From Acidicapsa ligni (GTDB lineage: Bacteria > Acidobacteriota > Terriglobia > Terriglobales > Acidobacteriaceae), in assembly GCF_025685655.1 (NCBI RefSeq), contig NZ_JAGSYG010000009.1:163101-227100 (forward strand): a DNA stretch of 64,000 nucleotides. The letters are read 5' to 3'. The translations under genes and the position numbers were made by a program. Positions 18,421 to 27,593 of this stretch are shown here, piece by piece. The first letter of the stretch is position 1. Each line of letters begins with the position of its first letter. Under the pieces are notes generated by a model. It was not told the DNA's origin, searched no databases, and worked only from the letters and a program-made list of their open reading frames with translations.

Positions 18421-19617
18421 TTAGCGCGCAGCCTTGAGATGGTTCGCGATATGTTTGGCAGTAAACTTTGCTCCATAAGCAAAGCGGGTAAGCGGGCCAA
18501 AGCTATTGGCAGAGGCTACTCCGACCAGATACAACCCCGGTACTGAACTCTCAAAGTTTGTTGAAAGCACCGGCGTATCATCGACCGCGCGAATGGCTTT
18601 GCGCATGGAATCATCCAGGAATTGAAGTCGCTCGATGGAAACGCGGAACCCGGTTGCACCGATAACATGGTCAAATATCAGCTCGGTTGGAGTACCGTCC
18701 TGCTCAATGATATCGAGATGAACCTTGCCATTCTGAACAGAGGCGCCCTTGATTTGCGAGCCCAGGTGCATAGGAAAACGTCCCATGACCTTATCGCGAA
18801 CAAACCAACCCGGGGCTGGCCCAAGGTGACGTTGCACTGCGCGAACTCGCAGCTTCCTCGGCATGGCGTGAAAGAGCAGTGGAGCATCGGTGCATAACCT
18901 CGATCGCCATCCCAGTCCTAATCCCGAGCGAGGATTCTTGATTCGCTGCAACAGCGGACGAGGCTCCTGCGACGGCGCATGAAACGCAATCTGCTTGCGC
19001 CTGGCCACCAGTTCGACCTTGGCTCCTGCTTCGTTGAGAAGCGCCGCTATGTCAACAGCAGATGCGCCGGCTCCAATTACAGCAACCCTTTGCCCGGCAA
19101 AGATTGAGAGGTCATGATGCTGCGCGCTATGTGAGACGTATTCCCGTGGCAGGTCGGTCAGAAAAGGAGGCAGATACCTGAAATGCGTAATACCCGCAGC
19201 GACAATGACCTTTCGTGCGCGCACCGTTTGTCCATCTGTAGTTTGCAGTTCAAAACCACCATCGATGCGTTTCACTGAACCGATATTGGTTTGCTCCAGA
19301 GTAGGAACCAGGCGCTTCTGAAACTCCAATCCATAGGCGATGAAAGTTTCGCATGGGACGGGAATTCCTACGTCGGCGTAAGGCAGGTTCTGTTCCGCGC
19401 AATAATGGGCAAGAGTAAATTCAGAATCGGGATCGTAAAGACTGGAGGCGAAGCCATCCGATTTCAGCAGCATGCCTTTGGGCATTAGCTGCTGCCAGCT
19501 TTGCATTGGCGTTCCAAATATCCGAAACGTCAGCGGTGACTTGCGCAGATGCGCAGCAACTGACAATCCGTATGGACCCGCGCCGATAATGGCGATATCA
19601 GTAATAGGGGAAGTCAT
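18421..19617 (-). CDS. FAD/NAD(P)-dependent flavoprotein oxidoreductase (FMO / lysine N-oxygenase-like)
   Basis: 398 residues; AGGAG 6 nt before the ATG. The FAD-binding motif IAIIGAGPYGLSVAAHL is at the N-terminus. A second Rossmann motif, VAVIGAGASAVDIAALL, near residue 175 is for NAD(P)H. The C-terminal ATG-like motif DHVIGATGFR follows. The layout matches class B flavin monooxygenases and siderophore-type N-hydroxylases. Substrate unknown. It is divergent from an ATP-grasp ligase gene, and both sit between EPS and NRPS genes, so a tailoring role is possible. Confidence 0.75.
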   Translation of the reverse strand: MTSPITDIAIIGAGPYGLSVAAHLRKSPLTFRIFGTPMQSWQQLMPKGMLLKSDGFASSLYDPDSEFTLAHYCAEQNLPYADVGIPVPCETFIAYGLEFQKRLVPTLEQTNIGSVKRIDGGFELQTTDGQTVRARKVIVAAGITHFRYLPPFLTDLPREYVSHSAQHHDLSIFAGQRVAVIGAGASAVDIAALLNEAGAKVELVARRKQIAFHAPSQEPRPLLQRIKNPRSGLGLGWRSRLCTDAPLLFHAMPRKLRVRAVQRHLGPAPGWFVRDKVMGRFPMHLGSQIKGASVQNGKVHLDIIEQDGTPTELIFDHVIGATGFRVSIERLQFLDDSMRKAIRAVDDTPVLSTNFESSVPGLYLVGVASANSFGPLTRFAYGAKFTAKHIANHLKAAR

Positions 19618-19766
19618 TACGCACTCCTGGAGTCAGATCTGGTCTTCATGGTAAGTGTATCTACTTGCGTGTTCGAATCAAATAACACAAGCAGGCCATT
19701 GCAAAGGTATCTTTAGAACGGAGTAGCATGTTTACTATGATTCATGCGCTGTGACAATTTCTCGAA

Positions 19767-21005
19767 ATGGATGACGGGAATCTGAAAGAAGAGACACAGC
19801 CGAAAGTATTGCTGTCCGCAACAATGTGGTGGCCTTTATCTGCCCGGCTTGCGATAGCCTTTCTGCGTCATGGATGCAGAGTGTCGGCAGTATGCCCTCC
19901 TGGGCATCCGTTGCGGTTTGTGCATGGAGTCGACCCGCTCTATCTGTATCAAGGCTTGGACTCAGTTGGATCACTTAAAAAGGCCATCGTTGACGCACAG
20001 CCGGATTTGATCGTGCCATGCGACGATGGAGTCGTCTGGCAGCTTCATGAATTGCACGCCAGAAATCCGGAACTACGATCTTTAATCGAACGGTCCCTTG
20101 GATCGCCCAACGCTTTCCCTGCCATTCGCAGCCGTGCTGCTACGCTGGAAACCGCCGTAGCACTGGGCATTCGCGTACCTGAAACGCAGACGATAACATC
20201 GGACGCAGATCTGATGCAGTGGTGCATCGACAATCCCGGAGTTCTCAAACTGGATGGGACATGGGGCGGTTCGGGTGTTGCAATCGCGACCACGCAGGCA
20301 GAGGCTATCGCTGCGTTTCATAAGCTCTCGCAGCCTATGGGAGCCAGCGTGGCCTGGAAACGCTGGCTGATCAATCACGATCCACTCGCGCTGTGGTCAT
20401 GGCGAAGACGCGAGATTCCGCGCGTAACGATTCAGGAATTCATTCCCGGTCGTCCCGCGAACACGATGTTCGCATGCTGGAAAGGCGAAGTGCTGGGACT
20501 CGTTACAGTTGAAGTTCTGACAGCGCAGGGGAAAACTGGCGCAGCGACCGTTGTCCGGCTGATCGAGAATTCCGAGATTGAAAATGCTGCCCGTCTACTG
20601 GCCCGACATTTCAGCCTCAGTGGATTTCACGGCCTGGACTTTATCCTCGAACAATCGACTGGCGCAGCATATCTGATCGAATTGAATCCAAGAAGCACGC
20701 AGCTCGGTCATCTCAGGCTTCCAATACAGGGCGATCTGGTGGGGATGCTCGCTGCGAAACTCAAAGATCAACCGCGTCCGCCTGCCGAGGATTTCATCCA
20801 GGATGAAACCATTGCATTCTTCCCGCAAGCAATTACGTGGAATCCCAAGAGCGAATTTTTACGCCAGGGATATCACGATGTGCCGGTCGGTGAGCCTGAG
20901 CTTCATCGCGAACTCCTGCGCAAATCATGGCCCGAACGCCAACTGCTGTCTCGTATTTATCACTCCTTCCGCACGGTCAGCCATCAGGAAGAAGTAAGGT
21001 TCTAA
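19767..21005 (+). CDS. ATP-grasp ligase (carboxylate-amine ligase-like)
   Basis: 412 residues. An N-terminal pre-ATP-grasp Rossmann-like lobe (PKVLLSATMWWPLSARLAIA; IVPCDDGVVWQL) is followed by an ATP-grasp fold from about residue 115: GVLKLDGTWGGSGVAIA (ATP-binding Lys and Gly loop), IQEFIPGRPANTMFACW, GLDFILE, and the metal-binding AAYLIELNPRSTQLGH. Such enzymes activate a carboxylate as acyl phosphate and join it to an amine or thiol. A role in amide-bond tailoring near the NRPS genes is inferred. The Shine-Dalgarno site is weak, so the start could differ slightly. Confidence 0.75.
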   Translation: MDDGNLKEETQPKVLLSATMWWPLSARLAIAFLRHGCRVSAVCPPGHPLRFVHGVDPLYLYQGLDSVGSLKKAIVDAQPDLIVPCDDGVVWQLHELHARNPELRSLIERSLGSPNAFPAIRSRAATLETAVALGIRVPETQTITSDADLMQWCIDNPGVLKLDGTWGGSGVAIATTQAEAIAAFHKLSQPMGASVAWKRWLINHDPLALWSWRRREIPRVTIQEFIPGRPANTMFACWKGEVLGLVTVEVLTAQGKTGAATVVRLIENSEIENAARLLARHFSLSGFHGLDFILEQSTGAAYLIELNPRSTQLGHLRLPIQGDLVGMLAAKLKDQPRPPAEDFIQDETIAFFPQAITWNPKSEFLRQGYHDVPVGEPELHRELLRKSWPERQLLSRIYHSFRTVSHQEEVRF

Positions 21006-21007
21006 AA

Positions 21008-21056
21008 AGAGAAAGCCCCGATACCGAGACCTTCATACGGTCCTGGTGATCGGGGC
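21008..21056 (-). terminator. Terminator of the JmjC/cupin gene
   Basis: GCCCCGAT (21015-21022) pairs with ATCGGGGC (21049-21056). Read on the minus strand the stem is followed by TTTCTCTTTTT. It sits between convergent genes and may slow both transcripts, but the T-tract serves the minus strand. Confidence 0.8.
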
Positions 21057-21072
21057 AAAAAAGTAGATGCTT

Positions 21073-21984
21073 CTATTTTCTCTTGAGTTTCTGGATCAGA
21101 TTTTTCCCTGCAAATCCAGTGGCTACGGCGATCCGCTTGGTGTTATCCAGCAGCCCTGATTTTCCAGGAGGCGTAGGTTCAATACCCATGCGGCGAAGAT
21201 AGTAGTTCGCCTGGTAGACATATTTCCGGCGCGTGTCTTTGTACTGATAGCTGATGCTGAAAGAGATGGAGACATTGTTGCGAGTCTTCAACCAGTGCGG
21301 AGAGTTGACCGGAATGTGAACTCCGGTTCCGGGACGCATCTCATAAACATACGCATGATCCTGAAACTGGGGCTTGTAGATCCCAGCATCCGTACCCTTA
21401 GCCCAGAACTTCTCCAGCTCTGATTCCGGCGTAACGTCACGATCGTTGCGATCGAAGATGTTCATTTCCTTGTTGCCCGCTACCTGCATAAGGAAGTTGC
21501 ACTCGCGATCGATGTGATAAGAAGTGACACGATTGGGCGAGGCAAAGAAGATAATTGCTTCCTGGCTCTTCTTATCCTGATCGATGCTGCGACCAGTCAA
21601 GTGCTGCACCTCTTTCAGGCATTGCTCCAGGAGTTCGTTGTACTCCGGATCCTTTTCGAGATGGCGCATCATCATCCAGCCGCTGGCGATCTCGATACGA
21701 TCGAAGACCTCGTCGGCAGTTAGCTTTCTCTCCGGGATCGTCTCCCAGCGCTGGTCGATGGCAATCGCACCGTGATCGTAGTAAGCATGCGGGCGCAGCG
21801 TAGGATTCTCGAGAATCTTGCGTATCCGCGGCAGCTTGAACATCGGGTGATCCGACGTGAAGCAGTGATTGAACTCGAATGGCTTCTCGTCAAAATCATT
21901 ATGGAAGCCAGGATTGCTGGCATCAAAGATCGAGGAGAGCGCGGGCGTTTTCGCAGGTGCATCGACAACGGCTGTAGCGTGCAT
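21073..21984 (-). CDS. JmjC/cupin-like Fe(II)/2-oxoglutarate-dependent oxygenase
   Basis: 303 residues; GGGAGG 4 nt upstream of the ATG. The double-stranded beta-helix core carries a likely metal triad: HxD in TSYHIDRECNFLMQ and a distal His in TGVHIPVNSPHW. An N-terminal helical region (FDRIEIASGWMMMRHLEKD) precedes it. Family members hydroxylate peptides, sugars or small molecules; proteins of this type occur beside secondary-metabolite and polysaccharide genes. Substrate unknown. It is divergent from the flippase gene across a 538-bp spacer. Confidence 0.65.
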   Translation of the reverse strand: MHATAVVDAPAKTPALSSIFDASNPGFHNDFDEKPFEFNHCFTSDHPMFKLPRIRKILENPTLRPHAYYDHGAIAIDQRWETIPERKLTADEVFDRIEIASGWMMMRHLEKDPEYNELLEQCLKEVQHLTGRSIDQDKKSQEAIIFFASPNRVTSYHIDRECNFLMQVAGNKEMNIFDRNDRDVTPESELEKFWAKGTDAGIYKPQFQDHAYVYEMRPGTGVHIPVNSPHWLKTRNNVSISFSISYQYKDTRRKYVYQANYYLRRMGIEPTPPGKSGLLDNTKRIAVATGFAGKNLIQKLKRK

Positions 21985-22522
21985 AAATCCTCCCTGGGTA
22001 TCGGGATACGAGTACTGTACAGCAGGCCCCTATCGGGAACAATCAATTTCTGCCGTGAATTACTTCAACTCAAACGCTAATACATTCTTAGTTTCAACGG
22101 TAGTCTTCTTCGATAACTAAAGTGTCATTTTTTCTACATCGAAAGTATGTTTTGTATTCGATTTGCGTCTCACGCCGGCAGCAAATTCGAACTTACCCCA
22201 CCGGTCTCAAACGCCCATCGATCCTGACGCTAACAAGGCTTGCCGCCAGGATGCAAATGCTACGACCACCGACTTCGTTTCTAATTGGAAAATTCACGAT
22301 ACAACTTCCGGGGCAGCATAGGTCTTGCTGAAGAAAACGCAGGATATACTTGGGTAAGTTCGCTTCCATGCTTGCTAATTCAGGAACTTGTTCGATCTGC
22401 GTTTCAGCGCTTGCGTATCTCTTTTGAATAACTGCTGCTGAGCAACTTTAAACAGCCAGGCCACGAGCTTTGCTGATGTTTGGGGGAAACACCCTCTTGA
22501 CCGCTCCAGGTGAATTGAAGCA
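21985..22522. other. Divergent intergenic region upstream of the flippase
   Basis: 538 bp with promoters for both neighbours expected. AT-rich patches occur at 22075-22160. A near sigma-54 match (AGGCCACGAGCTTTGCT, about 22460) has its two key GG and GC pairs one base too far apart, so I do not call it. No gene seen. Confidence 0.4.
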
Positions 22523-23932
22523 ATGACGCTTGATACTCAAATCGACGAGTTAACGACAGACGACCAGGAAGCAGTACACCATCGCTCGCTTGAGTCCCGC
22601 GCGCTCAAGGGCACTTACTTCATCGTTATCTATTACGGATTTGCATTAGGCCTCCGCATGTTGAGCAGCGTGGTTCTGACGCATCTTTTTGCGCCGGAAC
22701 TATTCGGGCTCATTACGCTCACGACCACCGTCATCATTGGGCTCAATCTCTTTTCACACCTCGGGCTGGAAGACAGCATCATTCAGAACCCACGCGGCGA
22801 TGACGAAGTTTTTGTCAACACGGCCTGGACAGTACAAGTGCTGCGCGGACTAGGGCTCTGGCTGCTTACGATCGTGCTGGCGTGGCCTGTAGCGCATTTC
22901 TATAACGAACCGCGCATGCTTTGGCTACTACCCATTCTTGGATTAAGTTGCGTTATCACAGGCTTTGGCTCTCCCGCACAGTTGCAGCTTTCGCGCAACA
23001 TGGACGTGGCCAAGATGTCCGTGCTGGAGCTTGCTCCGCAGCTTCTGTCTTTTCTCATTGCCTTGGCATGGGCGATGCATCATGCCAGCATCTGGGCTTT
23101 ACTCGTCGGCCGCATCGTCTCGGAAACCCTGCGCCTGGCGATGAGTTACAAGATCCTCGGCAAGGGTATTCGGCCGAGGTTTGTACTGGATAAAGATTCA
23201 CTGCATTCGCTGATGAACTTTGGCCGCTGGATTCTGATTGGTACGGCGCTGACCTTCATGGCGTCGCAGTCGGACAAGATGATCCTGGGCAAGTTGACGA
23301 CGTTGCAGGAGCTGGGAATTTACGGCATTGCTTTTTCCCTCTCCGACCTGCCACGTCAGATCATCCAGATGTTCTCAGCCAAGGTTGGATTTCCATTCAT
23401 CGCCAAGTTCTCCCACCATCCTCGTCCGGAGTTTCGCCGCGTTCTGGTGAAGTATCGTGCGATGGTGCTGGCGGTAGGCGCTGTGATGCTGACAATCACG
23501 ATCTGCACAGGCGACATCTTCATTCAGCACGTGTATGACAAGCGCTATCACGATGCGGCCTGGATGATTGGTATTTTCGCGATTGGACTGTGGCACACAC
23601 TGTTGTACAACACCATTACGCCAGCCATCATGTCTTTGCAAAAGGCGCATTACAACGCGCTAGGCAACCTGTTCTATTGCATAGCTTTGTTCGTGCTTTT
23701 GCCGCTCGGCTATAGCTATCTTGGCCTGGGAATGATTGGTGCAGTAGTTGCAGTGGCCGTCAGCGATCTTCCGGTTTACTTCGTGAATGTGTACGCATCG
23801 TACCGCCAGGGATTGGGTGTACTACGCCAGGATGGGCTTATGACTCTCTTCTTCCTGGCAACATTGGTCGCCGGTCTCGCCATTCGCCATGCTTTCGGGC
23901 TTGCTCTTCCCTTTCCGTCCTGGCCCCGTTAA
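22523..23932 (+). CDS. Wzx-type polysaccharide flippase
   Basis: 469 residues with about 12-14 hydrophobic segments and the MOP/polysaccharide-synthase pattern: an Arg-rich N-terminal edge (SRALKGTYFIVIYYGFALGL), FGLITLTTTVIIGLNLFSHL and LEDSIIQ, then AQLQLSRNMDVAKMSVLEL. It would flip an undecaprenyl- or lipid-linked molecule across the inner membrane. It is the only flippase in the window and sits immediately upstream of an NRPS gene, so it may move either a repeat unit or a lipopeptide. No terminator with a good T-tract follows; an AACCCC...GGGGTT hairpin is at 24004-24029. Confidence 0.85.
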   Translation: MTLDTQIDELTTDDQEAVHHRSLESRALKGTYFIVIYYGFALGLRMLSSVVLTHLFAPELFGLITLTTTVIIGLNLFSHLGLEDSIIQNPRGDDEVFVNTAWTVQVLRGLGLWLLTIVLAWPVAHFYNEPRMLWLLPILGLSCVITGFGSPAQLQLSRNMDVAKMSVLELAPQLLSFLIALAWAMHHASIWALLVGRIVSETLRLAMSYKILGKGIRPRFVLDKDSLHSLMNFGRWILIGTALTFMASQSDKMILGKLTTLQELGIYGIAFSLSDLPRQIIQMFSAKVGFPFIAKFSHHPRPEFRRVLVKYRAMVLAVGAVMLTITICTGDIFIQHVYDKRYHDAAWMIGIFAIGLWHTLLYNTITPAIMSLQKAHYNALGNLFYCIALFVLLPLGYSYLGLGMIGAVVAVAVSDLPVYFVNVYASYRQGLGVLRQDGLMTLFFLATLVAGLAIRHAFGLALPFPSWPR

Positions 23933-24299
23933 ATCAGGCAGAGCATGTGGTTCCGTGCTCAACTACAAATTTGGATTTTGCAGAAAAGTTGATGCAGTTA
24001 TGCAACCCCCATTCAGTTTTTTTGGGGTTACAATCCCATCAGCTTGAGAAATACTATGGTGATCCGACTAGGAGCAAAAATTCTGTGCGCTGAAGCGCCA
24101 GAATCTCTCTTAGGAATCGCCTTAGTCCAGATACCATCTTTGAGCATGTTTTTGTGCATCTCATGTTAGATGGCGCAATTGTTGGAAGTAACCGGCCATG
24201 AATTATGGCTCACCCTGCTTAGGCAATGTCAGGCAACCCGGTTTCGCAACAATAGGACAACGATAGGACGGCACCCAAGAATCTGAGGATACTAAGCTA
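23933..24299. other. Intergenic region between flippase and NRPS
   Basis: 367 bp. Contains GAGCA...TGCTC (23941-23960) and AACCCC (24004-24009) / GGGGTT (24024-24029) inverted repeats, the latter with a T-run inside the loop. A weak sigma-54-like stretch, TGGCGCAATTGTTGGA near 24170, lacks the -12 GC. No gene seen; a separate promoter for the NRPS is likely but not located. Confidence 0.4.
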
Positions 24300-27200
24300 T
24301 TGCTATTGACCCCTCAAAGGCGAACCGCTGACGCTCCACTGACCCGGTTTATTCCGGCAGATGGTCAGGCCTCGCCTTCTGTTCCATCCACGGGAACGCG
24401 AGCCACTTTAGATGTGTCGAGCACCGACATGCAGGCCTTGACCGACGCTGCCTGCCGCCTGCAAATCCCATCGGAGTGCCTCTTCCTTTCCGGCTTTGCC
24501 AGTCTCCTGGCCCGGCTGACGCATCAGGATTTAATTCCTGTTGCCTTGGGTACGAACGAGTCGGCGATCTTCAATGTCGAGGGAGAGTCTTCATTCCGCC
24601 AGATCACGCAACAGGGCCTGTCGCGAAAACGGGATACGGATTTTCAACCTGGAACAGAAACAGTTCATTTTGAGTTTCTTACTGGCCTGGCGAGTCGGTC
24701 GCAAGAGCCTCCATGTGGCTTACGGCTTGTTGTGTCAAACGGTTCGGAAGGCAAGGCGCAGATCGAGTTAGCTAGCCCCGTCGGATTATGGAGTGACAAT
24801 ACGCTCCGTGCATGGCTGGGATATTTGCTGGTGCTTCTACATGCGGGCGGCAAAAATCCCGAGACGCGCGTCGACCAGTTGCCGCTGTGGGAGGACTCTG
24901 CCGCTCGGCGCTTTTATGAAGCAATGAATCAGACCGGGACTGAGTTTTCTGTTGAACCCTCAGTTCCTGCGCTGTTTGCGGTTCAGGCCCGGCGAAGATC
25001 GGAAGAGATTGCTGTCATTGCGGGCAACGCCCGATACACCTACCGGGAATTGGATCAACGCAGCACGGCGTTGGCACGGCAACTCATTCTGGCTGGTGCG
25101 GGTGCCAACCGCGCAATTGCTGTGTGCATGGAGCGGACGGTCGATCTGCCAATGGCGCTGCTCGCGGTACTGAAATCCGGCTCCTTCTACGTGCCGCTCG
25201 ATCCGAAAAATCCTGCCCAACGTCTGCGTGGAATCCTGGAGGAATGCGAGCCGGTCGCAATTCTCACGGACAGCACGGTTGCCAGCACGCTCACCAAATC
25301 GGTTGACGGCGAGAGCTTTCCGTGGGGTTTTCCGCTGATCCGAGTGGATGCTTTAACGCCCGATTCCTCTGGCTCTGTTGCGCTGCCGGAGCTTCCGCTT
25401 GCGATGCAACCGCTGGATCTGGCTTACACGATTTACACCTCGGGAACGACGGGCAAACCCAAGGGAGTGCGAATCACGCACCGCGCGCTGCTGAATCTCC
25501 TCTGCTCCATGGGCCGCGAACCGGGTATCAGCGAGACGGACCGGACGCTTGCTGTCGCGCCAATCTCCTTTGATATCGCCACGATGGATATGTTCCTTCC
25601 ACTCTGCACCGGGGGGCAACTCGTACTCGCCAGTCGGCAGGACGCAGTGGATCCGTACCGGCTTGCGCAGTTATTGCTGGAGCATCGAATCACATTGATG
25701 CAGGCCACGCCTGCGACCTGGCGCATGATGGTTGCATCCGGCTGGGACGGCGTACGCCACCTGAAGATGATCGCAGGAGGCGAGGCCCTGCCCCGAGAGC
25801 TGGCCAACGACCTCATTCGACTCGGCGGCGAACTTTGGAACTGCTATGGCCCGACGGAAACAACGATCTATTCAGCAGTAATACGCATTCAGCCTGAAAC
25901 AGGAATCGTGCCCGTTGGACCGCCGATGCCCAATACAAGTTTTTACGTGATGGACACGGCTGGGCATCCGGTGCCTCCAGGAATTCCCGGCGAATTATAC
26001 ATAGGGGGGGTGGGGGTAAGCCCAGGATACGTAGCCCGCCCCGAACTAACCGCGCAGCGTTTTGTGCCGGACGTGTTTGGGGCTGATACTGACGGGCTTT
26101 TGTTCTGTACTGGAGATCTGGTCAGGCTGGTTTCAGGCGACAGGTTTGAGTTTTTTGGAAGACTCGATCATCAGGTGAAGCTGCGCGGATTTCGCATCGA
26201 GTTGGGAGAGATTGAATCGGTACTGCGGTCGCATCCTTCTATCAGCGATGCGGTGGTGATTCTGCGGGAGGACATTCCTGGCGAGCCACGGCTGGCCGCG
26301 TATCTCATCTCCGCCGGTTCATCCGTGGATGCTGAGGCTTTGCGCCAGTATGCCGCGCAAACTCTGCCCGAATACATGCTGCCTTCCGTCTTCGTCTCGA
26401 TGGAGCAGTTTCCACTATCGACGAGCGGCAAGATCGATCGCCGGGCGCTTCCTGTGCCGGAATCTGTACTCGGCCCATTAACCGTCAACAAGCCTGAATC
26501 CACAGAAGCTGCGAGTGCGATCGAGGCAAATCTGTTAAGAATTTTTCGCGAAGTGTTGCGCAATAATTCGATCGGGGTCACGGACAGCTTCTTCCGCTAT
26601 GGAGGCTACTCGCTCCTGACAGTGCGTCTGTTCTCCCGCATCGATCGCGAGCTTCAGGTCAGACTCCCTATTTCGTTGCTGTTCGATGCCCCAACGGTGC
26701 GGGACCTGGCCCATGTAATTGAGACTGGGATTTCTCCCCCGGTGATTGTTCCGATTCGCCCACATGGAGAGTCAGCGCCGATTTTTCTGATTCAGTCCTA
26801 CCTGCTTTACGACGCAATGCTGGAGATTATTGAGCCGGATCGCCCCATCTACGGAGTAAGAGAAATGGGCGATGAGCGCGAGCCGCAAAGTGTCGATGAG
26901 CGCGCGCGTAAATACGCCAGCGAGATTCTGCAGGTGTATTCCGATGGCCCTTTTTATCTGGCTGGCTGGTGTGCCGCTGGCACGCTCACGGTCGAGATTG
27001 CCCGTCAACTTCACGAGGCTGGGCACCGGGTGGGGCTTGTCGCACTTTTTGACGCGGATCGCCCCGGATACGCTCCTCCCAAGAGCATTCGTATTTTCTT
27101 TGCGCGAGCAGGAAAGAAGATCTTGTATCACTCCGGGCGAATTCGGCGCATCCCCTGGCGAAAGCGCTGGACGTATCTTTATGAGGCACTGGGCCGTAAC

Positions 27201-27560
27201 TGGGATACCGCTATTGAATCCTTCTACACGGCCAATCAGCGCATCATGCTATGGCTGCATCGAAAGTTCGGTATTTCCCTTTCTGTGGCAGCGTATAACA
27301 ATGTGTATTCGACATTGGATAGCCTCAATGACGCATCGTTACGTACTTATCCGGGAAGGTTGAATCTCTTCCGAGCTGCGGATGTTCCGAAATATCCCGG
27401 CATGGATGAGACCCTGGGCTGGAGCACGATTGCTTCCGATGGAGTGCAGGTGACCTTCGTTCCGGGAGATCACGTCTCCATGTTCAAGAAGCCGCATGTA
27501 ACAAGCCTTGCCTGGCATCTTCAGCAGGAATTGCAGAAATCGGAACCGAACAAGTATTAG
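24300..27560 (+). CDS. NRPS: truncated condensation domain, adenylation, PCP, thioesterase
   Basis: 1086 residues; TTG start with GAGGA 10 nt upstream. Residues 35-215 resemble only the C-terminal half of a condensation domain and no HHxxxDG motif is present. The adenylation domain (about 225-735) has intact core motifs: YTIYTSGTTGKPKG, CYGPTETTIYS, GRLDHQVKLRGFRIELGEIE and the catalytic Lys in TSGKIDRRALP. My reading of its specificity residues (D-I-M-Q-I-G-C-I-Y) matches no code I know. The PCP has GGYSL (S771). The thioesterase (about 830-1080) has GWCAAG with Cys891 where Ser is usual, and FVPGDHVSM with the His. The PCP-TE part is clearly homologous to that of the NRPS at 46749. Convergent with the hydrolase gene. 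Confidence 0.92.
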   Translation: MLLTPQRRTADAPLTRFIPADGQASPSVPSTGTRATLDVSSTDMQALTDAACRLQIPSECLFLSGFASLLARLTHQDLIPVALGTNESAIFNVEGESSFRQITQQGLSRKRDTDFQPGTETVHFEFLTGLASRSQEPPCGLRLVVSNGSEGKAQIELASPVGLWSDNTLRAWLGYLLVLLHAGGKNPETRVDQLPLWEDSAARRFYEAMNQTGTEFSVEPSVPALFAVQARRRSEEIAVIAGNARYTYRELDQRSTALARQLILAGAGANRAIAVCMERTVDLPMALLAVLKSGSFYVPLDPKNPAQRLRGILEECEPVAILTDSTVASTLTKSVDGESFPWGFPLIRVDALTPDSSGSVALPELPLAMQPLDLAYTIYTSGTTGKPKGVRITHRALLNLLCSMGREPGISETDRTLAVAPISFDIATMDMFLPLCTGGQLVLASRQDAVDPYRLAQLLLEHRITLMQATPATWRMMVASGWDGVRHLKMIAGGEALPRELANDLIRLGGELWNCYGPTETTIYSAVIRIQPETGIVPVGPPMPNTSFYVMDTAGHPVPPGIPGELYIGGVGVSPGYVARPELTAQRFVPDVFGADTDGLLFCTGDLVRLVSGDRFEFFGRLDHQVKLRGFRIELGEIESVLRSHPSISDAVVILREDIPGEPRLAAYLISAGSSVDAEALRQYAAQTLPEYMLPSVFVSMEQFPLSTSGKIDRRALPVPESVLGPLTVNKPESTEAASAIEANLLRIFREVLRNNSIGVTDSFFRYGGYSLLTVRLFSRIDRELQVRLPISLLFDAPTVRDLAHVIETGISPPVIVPIRPHGESAPIFLIQSYLLYDAMLEIIEPDRPIYGVREMGDEREPQSVDERARKYASEILQVYSDGPFYLAGWCAAGTLTVEIARQLHEAGHRVGLVALFDADRPGYAPPKSIRIFFARAGKKILYHSGRIRRIPWRKRWTYLYEALGRNWDTAIESFYTANQRIMLWLHRKFGISLSVAAYNNVYSTLDSLNDASLRTYPGRLNLFRAADVPKYPGMDETLGWSTIASDGVQVTFVPGDHVSMFKKPHVTSLAWHLQQELQKSEPNKY

Positions 27561-27593
27561 CCACAGGGATCGCATATGGGCATAACCCGTTCG

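Noticed and set aside
24170..24186. TGGCGCAATTGTTGGA upstream of the NRPS as a sigma-54 promoter
   Set aside because: Spacing is right but the -12 element has GG instead of GC.
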